Shown here: positions 40,373 through 52,287 of the stretch, one piece after another
How the letters are laid out: each line of letters starts with the position of its first letter
Position numbering within the stretch: position 1 is the first letter of the stretch
Assembly: GCF_028622835.1 (NCBI RefSeq)
Contig: NZ_CP117677.1
Location: forward strand, 2,280,820-2,344,819
Reading direction: 5' to 3'
DNA length: 64,000 bases
Source: Caloramator sp. mosi_1
GTDB lineage: Bacteria > Bacillota > Clostridia > Clostridiales > Caloramatoraceae
The notes under the pieces: model-generated
What the model was told of the DNA's origin: nothing
Databases searched by the model: none
What the model saw: only the letters and a program-made list of their open reading frames with translations
Position numbers and translations under genes: made by a program

Positions 40373-41101
40373 AAGAAAAAGAAACAGGAATCTGGAGGAG
40401 GGGGCGGAGGAGAATGGTTGACAACTTATGCTGACCTTATGACTCTTCTTCTAACCTTTTTCGTTCTTCTTTATTCCTTCTCCACCATTGATGCAATCAA
40501 ATTTAAAGAAATATCTTGGTCATTAGCTAAGGCTCTTGGTGGAAAAGCAGGAGTAATAAATAATGGTGGAAATTTAGGACCTGTTCCAATAAATCAAAAT
40601 CCTGGAGAAGGAATAAAAAATAAATCTGAAATCGAAAACAGTGAAACATCAAAATTATTTAATTCAATATCAAAGGAAATACAAGAAAAGAATTTACAAA
40701 CAAAAATAACAATTAAAGAAGATGTAAGGGAGTAATAATAGAACTTCAAGAGAAGATTCTATTTGATCCAGGTAAAGCTATTTTAAAGGAAGAGAGTATA
40801 GATATGCTTTCTAAAGTTGCAGATATATTAAAAAATATACAAATGAAATAATAGTTGAAGGCCATACTGATACAGTTCCTATAAATACTGGTTATTATAA
40901 ATCAAATTGGGAACTGTCTGCAGACAGAGCCGTTAAAGTAACACGATTTTTAGTTGAGTCAAAAGGATTAGATCCTAAAAAATTCAAGCTGTAGGATGTG
41001 GTGAATATAGACCTATAGCTTCTAATGACACACCTGAAGGAAGAAGTAAAAACAGAAGAGTTAATATTTTAATTCTAACAGTAGATAAGGGGAGTAAATA
41101 G
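40365..41101 (+). CDS. motB: MotB stator protein
   Basis: MotB anchors the stator to peptidoglycan. The membrane segment with the ion-binding Asp is [21 protein letters not shown] near residue 20. The OmpA-like domain has [23 protein letters not shown] and [12 protein letters not shown]. Breaks lie near 40375, 40730, 40840 and 40980. Rejoined length is about 246 residues. Whether H+ or Na+ is used cannot be told from these motifs. Confidence 0.93.
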
Positions 41102-41103
41102 AT

Positions 41104-41549
41104 ATGAGTGAACAAAAGAGCAATAAAATATTAGTAATTTTAGTAGTTATTACATTAGTTCTTGTTATAGGACTTGGAACAGTTCTTGGTTATTTTATCT
41201 TCTTTAAAGACAAAACAAATGCACCAATTCAAAATAATGTAAAATTAGAAGAAAAGGTATTAGATTTAAAGGAATTTGTTGTTAATCTATCTGATGAAAA
41301 TAAAACTTATATAAGAATATCACTATCTTTAGCATACGATAAAAAGAATAAAAAACTTGATAAAGAATTGCAAGATAAAATACCAGCAATAAGAGATACT
41401 GTTATAAAAATATTAAGAAGAAAAACAACAGAAGACTTCAAATCTAACAATATGGACAATATTAAAAAGAATTAATAAAAGCTATTAATAACAATCTAAT
41501 AAATGGAGAAATAATAAATATATACATTCAAGATATTATAATTCAGTAG
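41104..41549 (+). CDS. fliL: FliL basal body-associated protein
   Basis: FliL is a single-pass membrane protein near the stators. The membrane segment ILVILVVITLVLVIGLGTVL is at residues 10-29, followed by the conserved DLKEFVVNLSDEN and YIRISLSLAYD. One break lies near 41472. Rejoined length is about 149 residues. It follows motB by two bases and precedes fliO. Confidence 0.9.
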
Positions 41550-41558
41550 GTGAATAAA

Positions 41559-41878
41559 ATGGCTTATATAATTTTTGCACTTAAAATTTTTTTCTACTCC
41601 CCTTAATTCTTCTTTTAGTCGTTTTAACTACAAAAATTTTAAAAAACTATCAATATAAGTCTAAATATATAAAAGTAATTGAGAGGGTACAAATAGCACC
41701 AAACAATTACATATTGTTAATTAAAATAATTGACAAAACATATGTTATGGTAACAAGCAACAATTACTCTAAAGTACTATTTGATATTGAAGATTTTAAA
41801 GAGATAACAGAAAATAATGTAGATTTCAACTTGTTAAGATATATTAAAGATAACTTAAAATTAAAGAGGGAAGATTGA
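41559..41878 (+). CDS. fliO: FliO export gate assembly protein
   Basis: FliO helps FliP assemble. The short protein (about 107 residues after fixing a T-run break near 41593) has an N-terminal membrane segment and a basic cytoplasmic part with IERVQIAPNNYILLIKIIDKTYVM, typical of FliO. ATG 41559 follows GTAGGTGA. Position before fliP confirms it. Confidence 0.82.
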
Positions 41879-41880
41879 CA

Positions 41881-42637
41881 ATGAAAAGCAAATTAAAAAT
41901 TATAGTATTATTTTTAACTATCTTTATGCTATCAAAGGTTGTTTATGCACAACCAATTAATTTAACTGTTCCAAAAGTAAATATATCAGTAGATAATGCA
42001 ACAAATCCGAAAGAATATGTTGATAATATTAAACTACTAATACTTTTAACTAGCTTAAGTTTTATTCCATCAATAATACTTTTAATGACATCCTTTACAA
42101 GAATAATTGTTGTGTTTGGTTTTTAAGAAATGCACTCTCAACACAACAATCGCCACCAACGCAAGTTATAATAGGTTTAGCTTTGTTTATGACTTTTTTA
42201 TTATGTCTCCAGTATATACAAAAATAAACAATGATGCAATCAAGCCCTATGTTGAAGGTAAAATAACCCAAGATGAAGCAATAAATATAGGGAGTAAACC
42301 ATTAAAGGATTTTATGCTAAAACAAACCAGAGAAAAAGACTTAGCATTGTTTTATAAATATAGTGGGCAAAATAAACCTTCAGATAAATATGAAGTTCCC
42401 TTTAATATTTTAATACCCGCCTATGTTATAAGCGAATTAAAAACCGCTTTTCAAATGGGATTTTTACTATATGTACCTTTTATTGTAATAGATATGGTAG
42501 TAGCAAGTGTCTTGATGTCAATGGGTATGTTTATGCTACCACCTGTTTCAATTTCCCTTCCTTTTAAAATACTTTTATTTGTGTTAGCTGATGGATGGCA
42601 TTTAGTAGTTAAAACATTAATTGAAAGCTTTATGTAG
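41881..42637 (+). CDS. fliP: FliP export gate protein
   Basis: FliP forms the export pore with FliQ and FliR. It has a signal peptide (LKIIVLFLTIFMLSKVVYA), then LLTSLSFIPSIILLMTSFTR, LRNALSTQQSPPTQV, and the C-terminal ILIPAYVISELKTAFQMGF and MGMFMLPPVSISLPFKILLF. One break lies near 42120. Rejoined length is about 252 residues. ATG 41881 is preferred over an in-frame TTG at 41875. Confidence 0.95.
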
Positions 42638-42645
42638 GTGATTTT

Positions 42646-42915
42646 ATGAGTGAAAATTTTATACAATATATAGGAAAAGAAGCCATATTTACTGCACTTA
42701 AAGTAGCTGCACCAATTTTATTAGTATCTATGCTAATAGGACTTATAATTAGTATTTTTCAAGCTGTTACTCAAATTCAAGAGCAAACATTAACCTTTGT
42801 TCCAAAAATGTTGGCTATTATTTTTATAATGCTTTTATTAGGTCCTTGGATGTTGAATACATTAGTAAAATTTATAGAAACTATGATTAATAGTATGTTA
42901 TATATAATTAGGTGA
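42646..42915 (+). CDS. fliQ: FliQ export gate protein
   Basis: An unbroken 89-residue protein with two membrane segments (ILLVSMLIGLIISIFQAVTQ and MLAIIFIMLLLGPWMLNTL). The motif QAVTQIQEQTLTFVPK between them is diagnostic. It lies eight bases after fliP and five before fliR. Confidence 0.96.
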   Translation: MSENFIQYIGKEAIFTALKVAAPILLVSMLIGLIISIFQAVTQIQEQTLTFVPKMLAIIFIMLLLGPWMLNTLVKFIETMINSMLYIIR

Positions 42916-42919
42916 TAGA

Positions 42920-44729
42920 ATGCAAAATTTTGTTATTTACTTTTTAATTCTTGTAAGAATAACTTCAATGATGTTTACAGCACCATTTTTTCTGTTAAAA
43001 GTATACCTAATATAGTCAAAATAGGTTTTTCGTTAATATTATCAAGTTTTGTTATTTCTGTGTACAATTTTCCATTTAAAATTAGTATAAATAGTAACAT
43101 TGATCTATTTATACTAATTTTAAATGAATTATTAATAGGATTATTCATTGGGTATATTGCACTTTTTGTATTTAATACCGTTAGAATATCTGGACAATTT
43201 ATAGATTTTACAATAGGTTTTACTATGTCTCAATATTACGATCCTAACACAAATAGTACATCGACAAATATTGAAAGATTTTTCTACTGGTTGGCTTTAG
43301 CTATATTTATAACTTTCAACTTTCATCATATTATATTATCGGCTGTTATAAAAAGTTTTGAAGTCATACCATTAGGTTTTTTCTTAAATAACGAAAAAAT
43401 TTTTATATCCTTTTTATACTTTTTAGCAAAAGCTTTTATTTAGGTATAAAATTGGCTGCACCAATCATTTTAGTTTTGTTTATTACAGAATTTACAATGG
43501 GTCTAATAGCTCGTGCAGTGCCACAAATAAATGTATTTATATTAGGTATGCCTATAAAAGTTATAGTTGGTCTTTTGTCAATTGCTACTATTTTGGGTGG
43601 TTACCTTCATTTATATGTGAAAATATTTGAAGGATTAAATAGTGATTTTATTAAATTTTTTAATTTGTTTCCTGTAATATTATTAGCTACAGACGACAAA
43701 ACCGAAGAACCTACTCCAAAAAACTTAGAGAAGCACGAGAAAAAGGACAAGTAGCAAAAAGTATAGATTTAACATCCTCGATTATTTTAATGGGAATTAC
43801 AATAATTTTGATAGTATTATCTGGTTTTTATTTTGAATATGGAAGAGCTTTTATTAATGAGAGTTTTAGATTAATAAACAAAAATGAATTAACATATAAA
43901 TCAATTATGTCAATTGCTTTGTTTATGATAAAAAACGGATTTATTGCTTCTATGCCTATAATAATCACAGTTATGATGCTTGGTGTTATAGCAAATATTG
44001 CACAAATAGGACTTATTATATCAAAGGAGGGTTTAAAACCTCAACTTTCTAAGTTAAATCCAATTAATGGATTTAAGAGATTTTTTCTAAACGCTCAGTA
44101 ATTGAGTTATTAAAATCAATAGCAAAAATTTTTGTTATTGCTTATTTTTCTTATAAATATGTCTCATCTGTTATATTTGATATATTAAAAATATCCGATT
44201 TAAATCCAGAAAACATTATTCCTTTTGCATCTAAGGTAATAAATGGTCAATTGATACGTTTAGTATTTATTTTGTTTGTATTAGGTATAATTGATTTTGT
44301 AATACAAAAACGACAACTAAAAAAGAACTAATGATGACTAAAGAGGAAATCAAAGAGGAAATGAAGCAGACAGAAGGAAATCCACAAATTAAATCTAAAA
44401 TAAAACAAAAGCAAAGAGAAATAGCAATGAGAAGAATGATGCACGAAGTACCAAAAGCTACCGTTGTTGTGACTAACCCAACTCATTTTGCTGTAGCATT
44501 AAAATATGAAAGAGGACAAAGTGGTGCTCCTAAAGTAATAGCAAAGGGAAGTGACTTTTTAGCTTTAAAAATAAAAGAAGTGGCAAATAAGTCTAATGTA
44601 CCAATAATTGAAAATAAAGAAGTTGCAAGAAATCTTTATTATAAATGCGAAATAAATGATGAGATACCTGTAGAGCTTTATCAGGTTGTTGCTGAAATTA
44701 TTGCATATATTTATAGCTTGAAAAAATAG
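42920..44729 (+). CDS. fliR-flhB: FliR-FlhB fusion, export gate and substrate switch
   Basis: FliR (to about 43690) runs in one unbroken frame from 43452 to 43754 into FlhB (LATDDKTEEPTPKN), with no stop and no start codon with a ribosome site between them, so the two are fused. FliR motifs are LILNELLIGLFIGYIA and AAPIILVLFITEFTMGLI. FlhB has its four membrane segments and the autocleavage site NPTH in VVTNPTHFAVAL (44474-44485). Breaks near 42993, 43440, 43728, 44090 and 44325 are in homopolymers. Rejoined length is about 605 residues. Such fusions are known in Clostridium. Confidence 0.9.
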
Positions 44730-44744
44730 TGAGGGTGAAATGTG

Positions 44745-46810
44745 ATGGACTTCAATAAAAACAACAATATTATAAAAAATATCTTGATGTGATAGTGGCA
44801 TTGCTTGTAGTTCTTATAATTTTTATGATTATAATTCCGTTACCACCAACTGTTTTAGATATACTTCTTGCTGCAAATTTAACTTTTTCTTTAGTAATAC
44901 TTCTTCTTACAATGTTTACAACAGATGTTTTAGAGTTTTCTGCTTTTCCCACAATCTTGCTTGTAACAACCCTATTTAGACTTGGTCTTAATATTTCATC
45001 TACAAGACTAATACTGGGAAGCGGAGAAGCTGGAGAAATAATAAAAGCATTTGGTAATTTTGTTGTTGGTGGAAATTACGTTGTAGGTTTTATTTTATTT
45101 ATTATAATAATAGTAATTCAATTTGTTGTTATAACAAACGGTGCTGGTAGAGTTGCAGAAGTATCTGCAAGATTTACATTAGATGCAATGCCAGGTAAAC
45201 AAATGAGCATCGATGCTGATTTAAATGCTGGAATAATAACTGAACAAGAAGCCAAAATAAGAAGAAAAAAACTTCAACAAGAGGCTGACTTTTATGGTGC
45301 AATGGATGGTGCCAGCAAATTTGTTAAAGGAGATGCTATTGCAGGGATTGTTATCACAATAATAAACCTGATTGGTGGAATAATAATTGGAATGATATTT
45401 TTAGGGTTACCTGCATTAGATGCATTAAAACACTTCGCATTATTAACTGTAGGGGATGGTCTTGTTAGTCAAATTCCAGCATTATTAATTTCAACTGCAT
45501 CAGGTATTATTGTGACAAGAACATCAAGTGATGTATCATTAGGTAAAGAGCTTTCAACACAATTTACTTCATATCCCAAAGTTTTAGCTATTGCTAGCTT
45601 TATTATGTTTTTAATGGCTTGGATACCTAATTTACCTGCACCAGCATTCTTAATAATGTCTGGAGCAACTGGTGTTTCTGCTTATCTTTTATCTAAAGAA
45701 AAGCAAAATCAAGAGAGCATCACAGAAATTCCTGCTGCTGAAGTACAGACATCCTCAACAAGAGAACCAGAAAATGTTCTTCATCTTTTAAATGTAGAAC
45801 CACTTGAAATAGAAATTGGTTATGGATTAATTCCTCTTGCGGATATATCATCTGGAGGAGATCTTTTAGATAGAATAGCAGGGGTAAGACGTCAGTGTGC
45901 GGTTGAACTTGGTATAATAGTTCAGCCAATAAGAATCAGAGATAATCTTCAACTTGCAACAAACGAATACAGAATAAAAATAAAAGGTACAATAGTAGGT
46001 AAAGGTGAAATATTATGTAATCATTTTCTTGCTATTGATGCAACAGGTGAAGGTTTACCAATTGATGGTATTAAAACTATAGAACCCGCATTTGGTTTGC
46101 CAGCTGTATGGATTCCTGATAACAAAAAAGATGAAGCTGAAATAATGGGTATTACTGTTATTGACCCTACAACCGTTCTTATAACACACTTAAGTGAAAT
46201 AATAAAGAAACACTCATATGAATTATTAGGTCGTCAAGAAGTAAAATTGTTAATTGATAACATAAAAGAAAATTATCCTGCAGTAGTTGAAGAACTTATT
46301 CCAAATCTTATTAGTTTAGGAGAGCTTCAAAAGGTACTACAAAATCTATTGCGTGAACAAGTACCAATTAGAGATTTTGTTACAATATTAGAAACTTTAG
46401 CTGATAATGCTGTATTAACTAAAGATACAGAGCTTTTAACGGAATATGTCAGAATCTCATTATCAAGAACCATTTGTCGTAATTTAGTAGATGAACAAGG
46501 CGTTATCCGAGTAATTACTTTAGATCCAAATTTAGAAAATTTTATTTCTGAAAATATTCATAAATCATTACAGGGTTCTTATCCTGCGTTGGAACCTAAT
46601 CTTACTACACAGATATATCATTCTATAAAAGATAATATTGAATTTAATCAATTTAATAATGATATACCAGTAATACTTGTAACTCCTAAAATAAGGTCTG
46701 CCTTTAAAAGAATGATTGAGATGGTTTTCCCACAAGTACAAGTTTTATCAATGAATGAAATACCAACCGACATACAAATAGAAACCATAGGGATGGTGAC
46801 AGTTAAATGA
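44745..46810 (+). CDS. flhA: FlhA export gate protein
   Basis: FlhA is the large membrane and cytosolic component that docks chaperones. A frame of 673 residues is unbroken from 44789; only the first 15 codons are shifted, by one base near 44780. Membrane segments fill the first third, with FRLGLNISSTRLIL and VEVSARFTLDAMPGKQMSIDADLNAG-type motifs (AEVSARFTLDAMPGKQMS). The C-terminal domain includes IRDFVTILETLADNA. ATG 44745 follows GAGGGTG. It overlaps flhF by four bases. Confidence 0.96.
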
Positions 46811-47857
46811 TAATTAAAAGATATATAGTTGATAATATGACTGAGGCAATGACAAGAATTCGTTATGAACTTGGCAACGATGCGATAATTGTAAGTCAAC
46901 GCAAAATTAGGCAAAAAGGCCTATTAGGGCTTTTTAAACCTAAAAAATTGAAGTTACAGCCGCAGTTGATGATAAGAAACAAAGGGAGCCTTTAAATAAA
47001 ACAACCGAATTAGAAAAGGAAATTAAAGAACTAAAAACTTTAGTTGAAAACTTAAGTAATCAAACAATTAAAAAAGCACAAAAAAAACTGAAGCTAATAG
47101 AAATAAATTCAGACAGAATTTAATTCATTCAGGAGTTCCAGAAGAAATTGCAGCTGAAATAATAGATTCTGTAAAAGAAAAAAATAAAGGTAAAAAATTA
47201 AACCAAAAGATTTATGAAAATGAATTTAAATCATTTTTGAGTACATTAATAGAAACTACTAAATATGAAGACGGAAAAATACACGTTTTTGTAGGCCCAA
47301 CAGGTGTTGGTAAAACCACAACAATAGCTAAATTAGCTAGTTTGTTTTCACTATACAAAAACAAAAAAGTTGGTCTTGTTACTGTAGATACCTATAGAAT
47401 TGGTGCTGTAGAACAATTAAGAACATATGCAGAAATATTGGGAATCCCCTTTAATGTAATTTATTCCATAAATGAAATTAAAAAAGTATTATCTGAAATG
47501 ACAAATTGTGATATAATTTTTGTAGATACAACAGGAAGAAACAGCAAAAATGTTATGCAAATTCAAGAAACAAAAAGGCTTATACAAGAAATTAATCCAG
47601 ATTATGTACATTTAGTAGTAAGTATGCTTACTAAAGAAAAGGACATTAAACGTATTGTGGAAGATTATAAAATATTAGATTATAACAGTTTAGTATTAAC
47701 TAAACTTGATGAAACAAGTTACTATGGTTCCATACTAACAACTATTTATTATGCAAAAGTACCTGTATCTTATATTACAACAGGTCAAAACGTACCAGAT
47801 GATATAGAAGAAGCAGAAAAGGAAAAACTAATTAACATGATTTTGGAGGCTGAATAG
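46807..47857 (+). CDS. flhF: FlhF, SRP-type GTPase for flagellar placement
   Basis: The N-terminal part (MIIKRYIVDNMTEAMTRIRYE) is the FlhF B domain, and the G domain has VGPTGVGKTTTIAKLA (G1), VDTYRIGAVEQL, FVDTTGRNS (G3) and LTKLDET (G4). Breaks near 46950 and 47088 are in A-runs. Rejoined length is about 351 residues. It sets flagellar number and position together with FlhG, encoded next. Confidence 0.94.
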
Positions 47858-47859
47858 CC

Positions 47860-48727
47860 ATGGATCAGGCACAAAAGTTAAGACAATTAGTAGAAAGAAA
47901 AAACAAGAATTACAAAAACAAATTTTAAAGTAATAACTGTATCAAGTGGAAAAGGAGGAGTTGGTAAAACAAGTTTTGTTGTAAACCTTGCAACAGCTCT
48001 TTCAAAACGTGGTTTAAAGGTTTGTATTCTTGATGCAGATTTCGGTATGGCTAATGTAGATATAATGTTTGGTTGTATGTCCAAATACAGCATTATAGAT
48101 GTTTTAGAGGGCAATAAATCTATTGATGAAATAATTTTAAAGTCAATAGAAGGAATCGAAATAATACCAGGAGGTTCAGGATTAAGTAAAATATATACTA
48201 TTGACGAAGATAAGAAAATTGAACTATTATCACAATTTGATAAACTAAATAACTACGATATTCTAATAATTGACACAGGTGCTGGTGCATCTGAAAATGT
48301 TTTAAATTTTATTGAAATAGCTGATGAAGTGATTGTAATTACAAACTCTGAACCTACAGCCCTCACAGATGCCTATAGCTTAATTAAAATAATATATTTA
48401 AATAATCTTAATTCAAATATTAATGTAGTTATTAACAGAGCTAAAAATATTAAAGAAGCTGAAGAAACTTTTAATAAAATAAGTTATACTGTTAAAACAT
48501 TTATAGGTAAAAATATTAAATTCTTAGGTTTTATAGTAGAGGAACTCAGAATTGGACAAGCAATTAAAAAACAAGTTCCATATATATTAGAATATCCAAA
48601 TACTGAATTTTCTTTATGTATTAATAGGATTGTTGCCAAATTATTAGGAACAGAAGATAACAATAAAAATAAATATACCTCATTTAAAGACTATTTTACT
48701 AAATTGTTTAAGGTGGTGGGGAGATGA
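47860..48727 (+). CDS. flhG: FlhG (YlxH), MinD-like ATPase
   Basis: FlhG limits flagellar number by stimulating FlhF. The deviant Walker A SSGKGGVGKTSFVVNLA is near residue 29, followed by LDADFGMANVDIMFG and IIDTGAGAS. An N-terminal activator stretch (MDQAQKLRQLVERKK) precedes it. Two breaks near 47900 and 47928 are in A/T-runs. Rejoined length is about 289 residues. It overlaps the PilZ gene by four bases. Confidence 0.93.
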
Positions 48728-49395
48728 ATTTAAAATTGTCTGTAAATTTAAAAATAAATCAAAATATAGAAATTATAGATGCTGAAGTTACTTATAAAAG
48801 CATCGTTCAAGATATAAATGAGGATAGTTTGTATATTAGCTATCCTATACATCATAATAAACCTCTTCTTATCCATTCGGGTAGTGTAATCGAATTTTTT
48901 GTTACAACTGAAAGAGATATTGTGAAATGTAAATCTATAGTTTTAGGTAAAAAGAAGGAGGAAAATATTAATTTATTAGTTTTAAGTTTACCTGAAGTTA
49001 TAGAAAGAGTCCAAAGAAGAGAGTATTTTAGGTTACCAATTACAATGCCAATCAAATATTATGGACTTCCAAAGGATAGAATATATACATCTCTAAGGGA
49101 TGTACCGTCGGGGTATTTTTCAAGATTAGTGAATTCTGTTTCTATTGACTTAAGCGGCGGAGGAATAAAAATAGTATCTAATGAAACTCATAATCCTGGA
49201 GATTATTTAATAATTTCTATCAATATACCACAGGAAATAAATATTTTATGTTCAGTTGTTAGAATAGAACCTACAGACGATAAAAATAAATTTAAATTAG
49301 CATTAAAATTTGAAGGTATAGAGGAGACTACAAGGGATAAAATAATACAATTTATATTTAACAAATTACGTGAACAAAGTAAGCTGCTTAGATAG
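48724..49395 (+). CDS. PilZ-domain flagellar brake protein (YcgR/YpfA-like)
   Basis: The unbroken 223-residue protein has an N-terminal YcgR-type domain and a C-terminal PilZ domain. The c-di-GMP-binding residues are visible as RVQRREYFRLP (RxxxR) near residue 97 and DLSGGGIKIV (D/NxSxxG) near 143. It should slow the motor or alter flagellar output when c-di-GMP rises. It sits between flhG and the sigma factor gene, as in other clostridia. Confidence 0.92.
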   Translation: MNLKLSVNLKINQNIEIIDAEVTYKSIVQDINEDSLYISYPIHHNKPLLIHSGSVIEFFVTTERDIVKCKSIVLGKKKEENINLLVLSLPEVIERVQRREYFRLPITMPIKYYGLPKDRIYTSLRDVPSGYFSRLVNSVSIDLSGGGIKIVSNETHNPGDYLIISINIPQEINILCSVVRIEPTDDKNKFKLALKFEGIEETTRDKIIQFIFNKLREQSKLLR

Positions 49396-49406
49396 GAGTG
49401 ATTGTT

Positions 49407-50137
49407 TTGAAGTGTTATAAGCAGTTTAATGAAAGAGAGGAAATGATTTTAAAATATATACCCTATGTTAAGTATATAGCCTCAAGGCTCCTTATAGGAA
49501 TACCCCTGGGGTTGAATTTGATGATTTAGTTAGTTACGGAATAATAGGATTAATAGATGCCATAGAAAAGTTTGATCCATCTAAAGGAATTAAATTTGAA
49601 ACCTATGCAACCCTTAGAATTAAAGGTTCAATTATAGATGAATTAAGAAAAATTAGTTGGATGCCAAAAAGTGCTTTTTCAAAACTGACTCAACTAAATT
49701 TAGCAAGAGAAAATTTAGAATCTAAATTAAATAGAGAACCTACAGAAAAAGAATTAGCTGACTATCTATCTGTATCTATAAATGATATCAGAACAATAGA
49801 ATCTTATATAAATTATTTATCTGTTGTATCATTGGAAGATATATTTTACAAATCCGACGATGAAGATATACAATTCAAAAATATGATAGAAAATGAGAAT
49901 AGCCCTCAACCAGATAAGATATTTGAAGAAGAAGAAATGCTAACAGCTTTAAGAAGTGCTTTAGATATGCTTCCAGAAAAGGACAAGCTTGTATTACAGT
50001 TGTATTATTATGAAAAATTAACATTAAAAGAAATAGGAAAAATATTAGAAATTACTGAATCAAGAGTATCACAATTGCACAGTAGAGCAATAATAAGATT
50101 AAGGGAAAGCTTAAAAAAGTTAAATTATATAGAATAG
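49407..50137 (+). CDS. fliA: FliA/SigD, flagellar sigma-28
   Basis: Sigma-28 transcribes late flagellar genes, here those at 3589 and 9621. Region 2 has DDLVSYGIIGLIDAIEKFDP and KFETYATLRIKGSIIDELR; region 4 has LPEKDKLVLQLYYYEKLTLKEIG with the HTH ITESRVSQLHSRAI. The start is TTG 49407 after AGGAGTG. One break lies near 49505. Rejoined length is about 244 residues. Its antagonist FlgM is at 3589-3870. Confidence 0.94.
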
Positions 50138-50146
50138 GGAGGAAAT

Positions 50147-50579
50147 ATGCCTTTAATTTTAATTATAGTAGGTATTATCTTAATTTATTATTCTTATATG
50201 TTAGATAAAAAAATCCTGATATTAAAAATACAACTAATGAAAATCAATTTGAAAAATTTTATATTGAAAATGTATCTATTTTAAATAATAAAGAAATTGA
50301 AAAATTAAAAGAGAATATAGATTATATAAATGAATCTATCTTAGCCCTTAACTTAAAAATCGAAGATTTAGAAAATGATTATAAAAAATTTTTTAGTAAG
50401 ATAGACAATAAAGAAAAATTAAAATCAAAAGAAGTTTATTTAAATTATGAAGATAAAAGTAGAGATTTAAATAATAAAATAAAAGAATTATATGAACAAG
50501 GTTTAACAGTAGATGAGATATCATCAACCCTTAGAATAGGAAAGGGGAAGTACTATTAAGATTAGGTTTAAAAAAATAA
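50147..50579 (+). CDS. Membrane-anchored coiled-coil protein with C-terminal HTH-like motif (DUF6115-like)
   Basis: About 144 residues: an N-terminal membrane segment (LILIIVGIILIYYSYM), a long coiled coil, and a conserved C-terminal LYEQGLTVDEISSTLRIGKG that looks like a small HTH. Proteins of this shape are found after sigD in clostridial flagellar operons; the function is unknown to me. Breaks lie near 50210 and 50548. ATG 50147 follows AGGGAGG. It overlaps the next gene by one base (TAATG). Confidence 0.65.
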
Positions 50580-50776
50580 TGAATAAAATAAAAAACTATT
50601 TTAGAAATAAAGATTTTGTGTTAGGCTTAGGAATAGGTATTGTAATTGCTACATTGCTTATGTTAACATATTCGTATAATAATATTCCAAAATATAAAAT
50701 AGAAAAAATGGCAAGAGATCTGGGTATGTTGTATCCAGATGAAATTAAATCTTATTTTGAAAAAAGTAGGGGATGA
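50579..50776 (+). CDS. Small membrane protein, unrecognised
   Basis: A 65-residue protein with one membrane segment (VLGLGIGIVIATLLMLTYSY, residues 14-33) and a charged C-terminal tail (YKIEKMARDLGMLYPDEIKS). Translationally coupled to the gene before it by TAATG and five bases from flgF. It looks real by coupling and codon use, but I know no family. Confidence 0.65.
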   Translation: MNKIKNYFRNKDFVLGLGIGIVIATLLMLTYSYNNIPKYKIEKMARDLGMLYPDEIKSYFEKSRG

Positions 50777-50780
50777 AAAG

Positions 50781-51532
50781 ATGATAAGAGGATTATATAT
50801 TGCTTCAAGTGGTATGATATCAAGACAATTACAACAGGAAAACCTTAGTAACAATATTGCAAACTTAAATAATCCAGGCTTCAAAAATGATAAGATATCT
50901 TTTAAATCATTTCACGAAGTCTTACTACAAAATTACGATAAAAAATTAGGTAATAAGAATTTTAAGCAACTTCTTGGAACAATGCCCTTAGGAATTGGAA
51001 TAGATGAAACAAAAACTGATTTTTCACAAGGAATTTTAGAGGAAACTGGTAGAAATCTTGATTTTGCAATTGAAGGTGAAGGTTTTTTACAGTTTCCTAT
51101 AACGGACAAGAATTTTATACAAGAAATGGTAGATTTAAAATTGATAAAGAAGGTTATCTTTCAACATTAGATAATAAAAGAATAGTTGGAATAAATGAAA
51201 ATAATGAAAAGGTTTTTATAAAATTAGACAACAATAATTTTAGCTTTAATGATAATACAATAAAAACTACAAATGGTAATTACAAATTGCACATTGTTAA
51301 GGGAAATATGAAGAAAGAAAATGAAAATATGTACTCAACTACAAATATAGAGTTAGATAGCAATTCTATAGTGCATCAAAATAAGATTGAAAAAGCAAAT
51401 ATTGATACAATACAAATGATAACTGAATTGATTTCAGTAATGAGAAACTATGAGTCCAGTCAAAAGGTAATACAATCTATTGATGATACCCTTGGAAAAA
51501 CAGTAAATGAAGTTGGTAACATCAATAGATAG
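50781..51532 (+). CDS. flgF: FlgF-like rod protein
   Basis: A rod protein of the FlgF/FlgG type: IRGLYIASSGMISRQLQQENLSNNIANLNNPGFK at the N-terminus, LDFAIEGEGFLQ in the middle and a C-terminal helix TIQMITELISVMRNYESSQKVIQ. One break lies near 51110. Rejoined length is about 250 residues. It precedes a second rod gene, so I call this flgF and the next flgG; the names could be swapped. ATG 50781 follows TAGGGGATG. Confidence 0.85.
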
Positions 51533-51544
51533 TGAGGTGATTAA

Positions 51545-52284
51545 ATGTTAAGATCAATTTGGAACAGTACATCTGGTTTATATTCAAATCAAACAAGAAT
51601 TGATACAATATCTAACAATATCGCAAATATTAATACAAATGGATATAAACGTATTGATGTTAATTTTTCTGACATTTTGGTTGAAAATATAAATAGACTT
51701 GGAGTACCAATCATAGATAATGAAAAGGAAAAGTTTGTTGGTAGTGGTTGTAGGGTCAACGGTTATATAAAAAATAATTCTCAGGGTATCATTGAGAAAA
51801 CAGACAAAAATTTAGATTTTGCTATTGAAGGGAATGGGTATTTTAGATTAATAGATAATAATGGTGATTATTTATATACAAGAAACGGTAATTTTTTGTT
51901 GATGCAAACAATAATTTAGTCGATGCTAACGGTAATAAATTAGATATTTCCCTATATACAGAAGAATATATAGACTATGAAAAAATTAATGTAAAGGAAA
52001 ATGGAGATATATATTTAAATGAAGAAAAAATAGGCAAAATAAATTTATATGATTTTGATAGTGAAGATAACTTATATAGTATAGGAAACAGCCTATATAA
52101 AGGAATTAATCCTAAACCTATTAACTCTTCAATAAAACAAGGCCATATAGAAAAATCAAATGTTGATATATCAAAAGAATTAACAGATCTATTAGTAACT
52201 CAAAGAGCATTTGAATTAAATTCAAGATCATTAAAAACCTCTGAAGAAATGTGGCAAATTGCAAACAATTTAAGGTCAAAATAG
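51545..52284 (+). CDS. flgG: FlgG-like distal rod protein
   Basis: It has MLRSIWNSTSGLYSNQTRID, the SNNIANINTNGYKRIDVNF motif, LDFAIEGNGYFRL and a C-terminal rod helix (DISKELTDLLVTQRAFELNSR). One T-run break lies near 51897. Rejoined length is about 246 residues. ATG 51545 follows GTGAGGTGA. A large terminator follows, ending the flagellar operon. Confidence 0.87.
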
Positions 52285-52287
52285 TAT

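Noticed and set aside
43650..43700. Separate flhB start at an in-frame TTG near 43666
   Set aside because: No ribosome site precedes it and it lies within the last FliR residues, so a fusion fits better.
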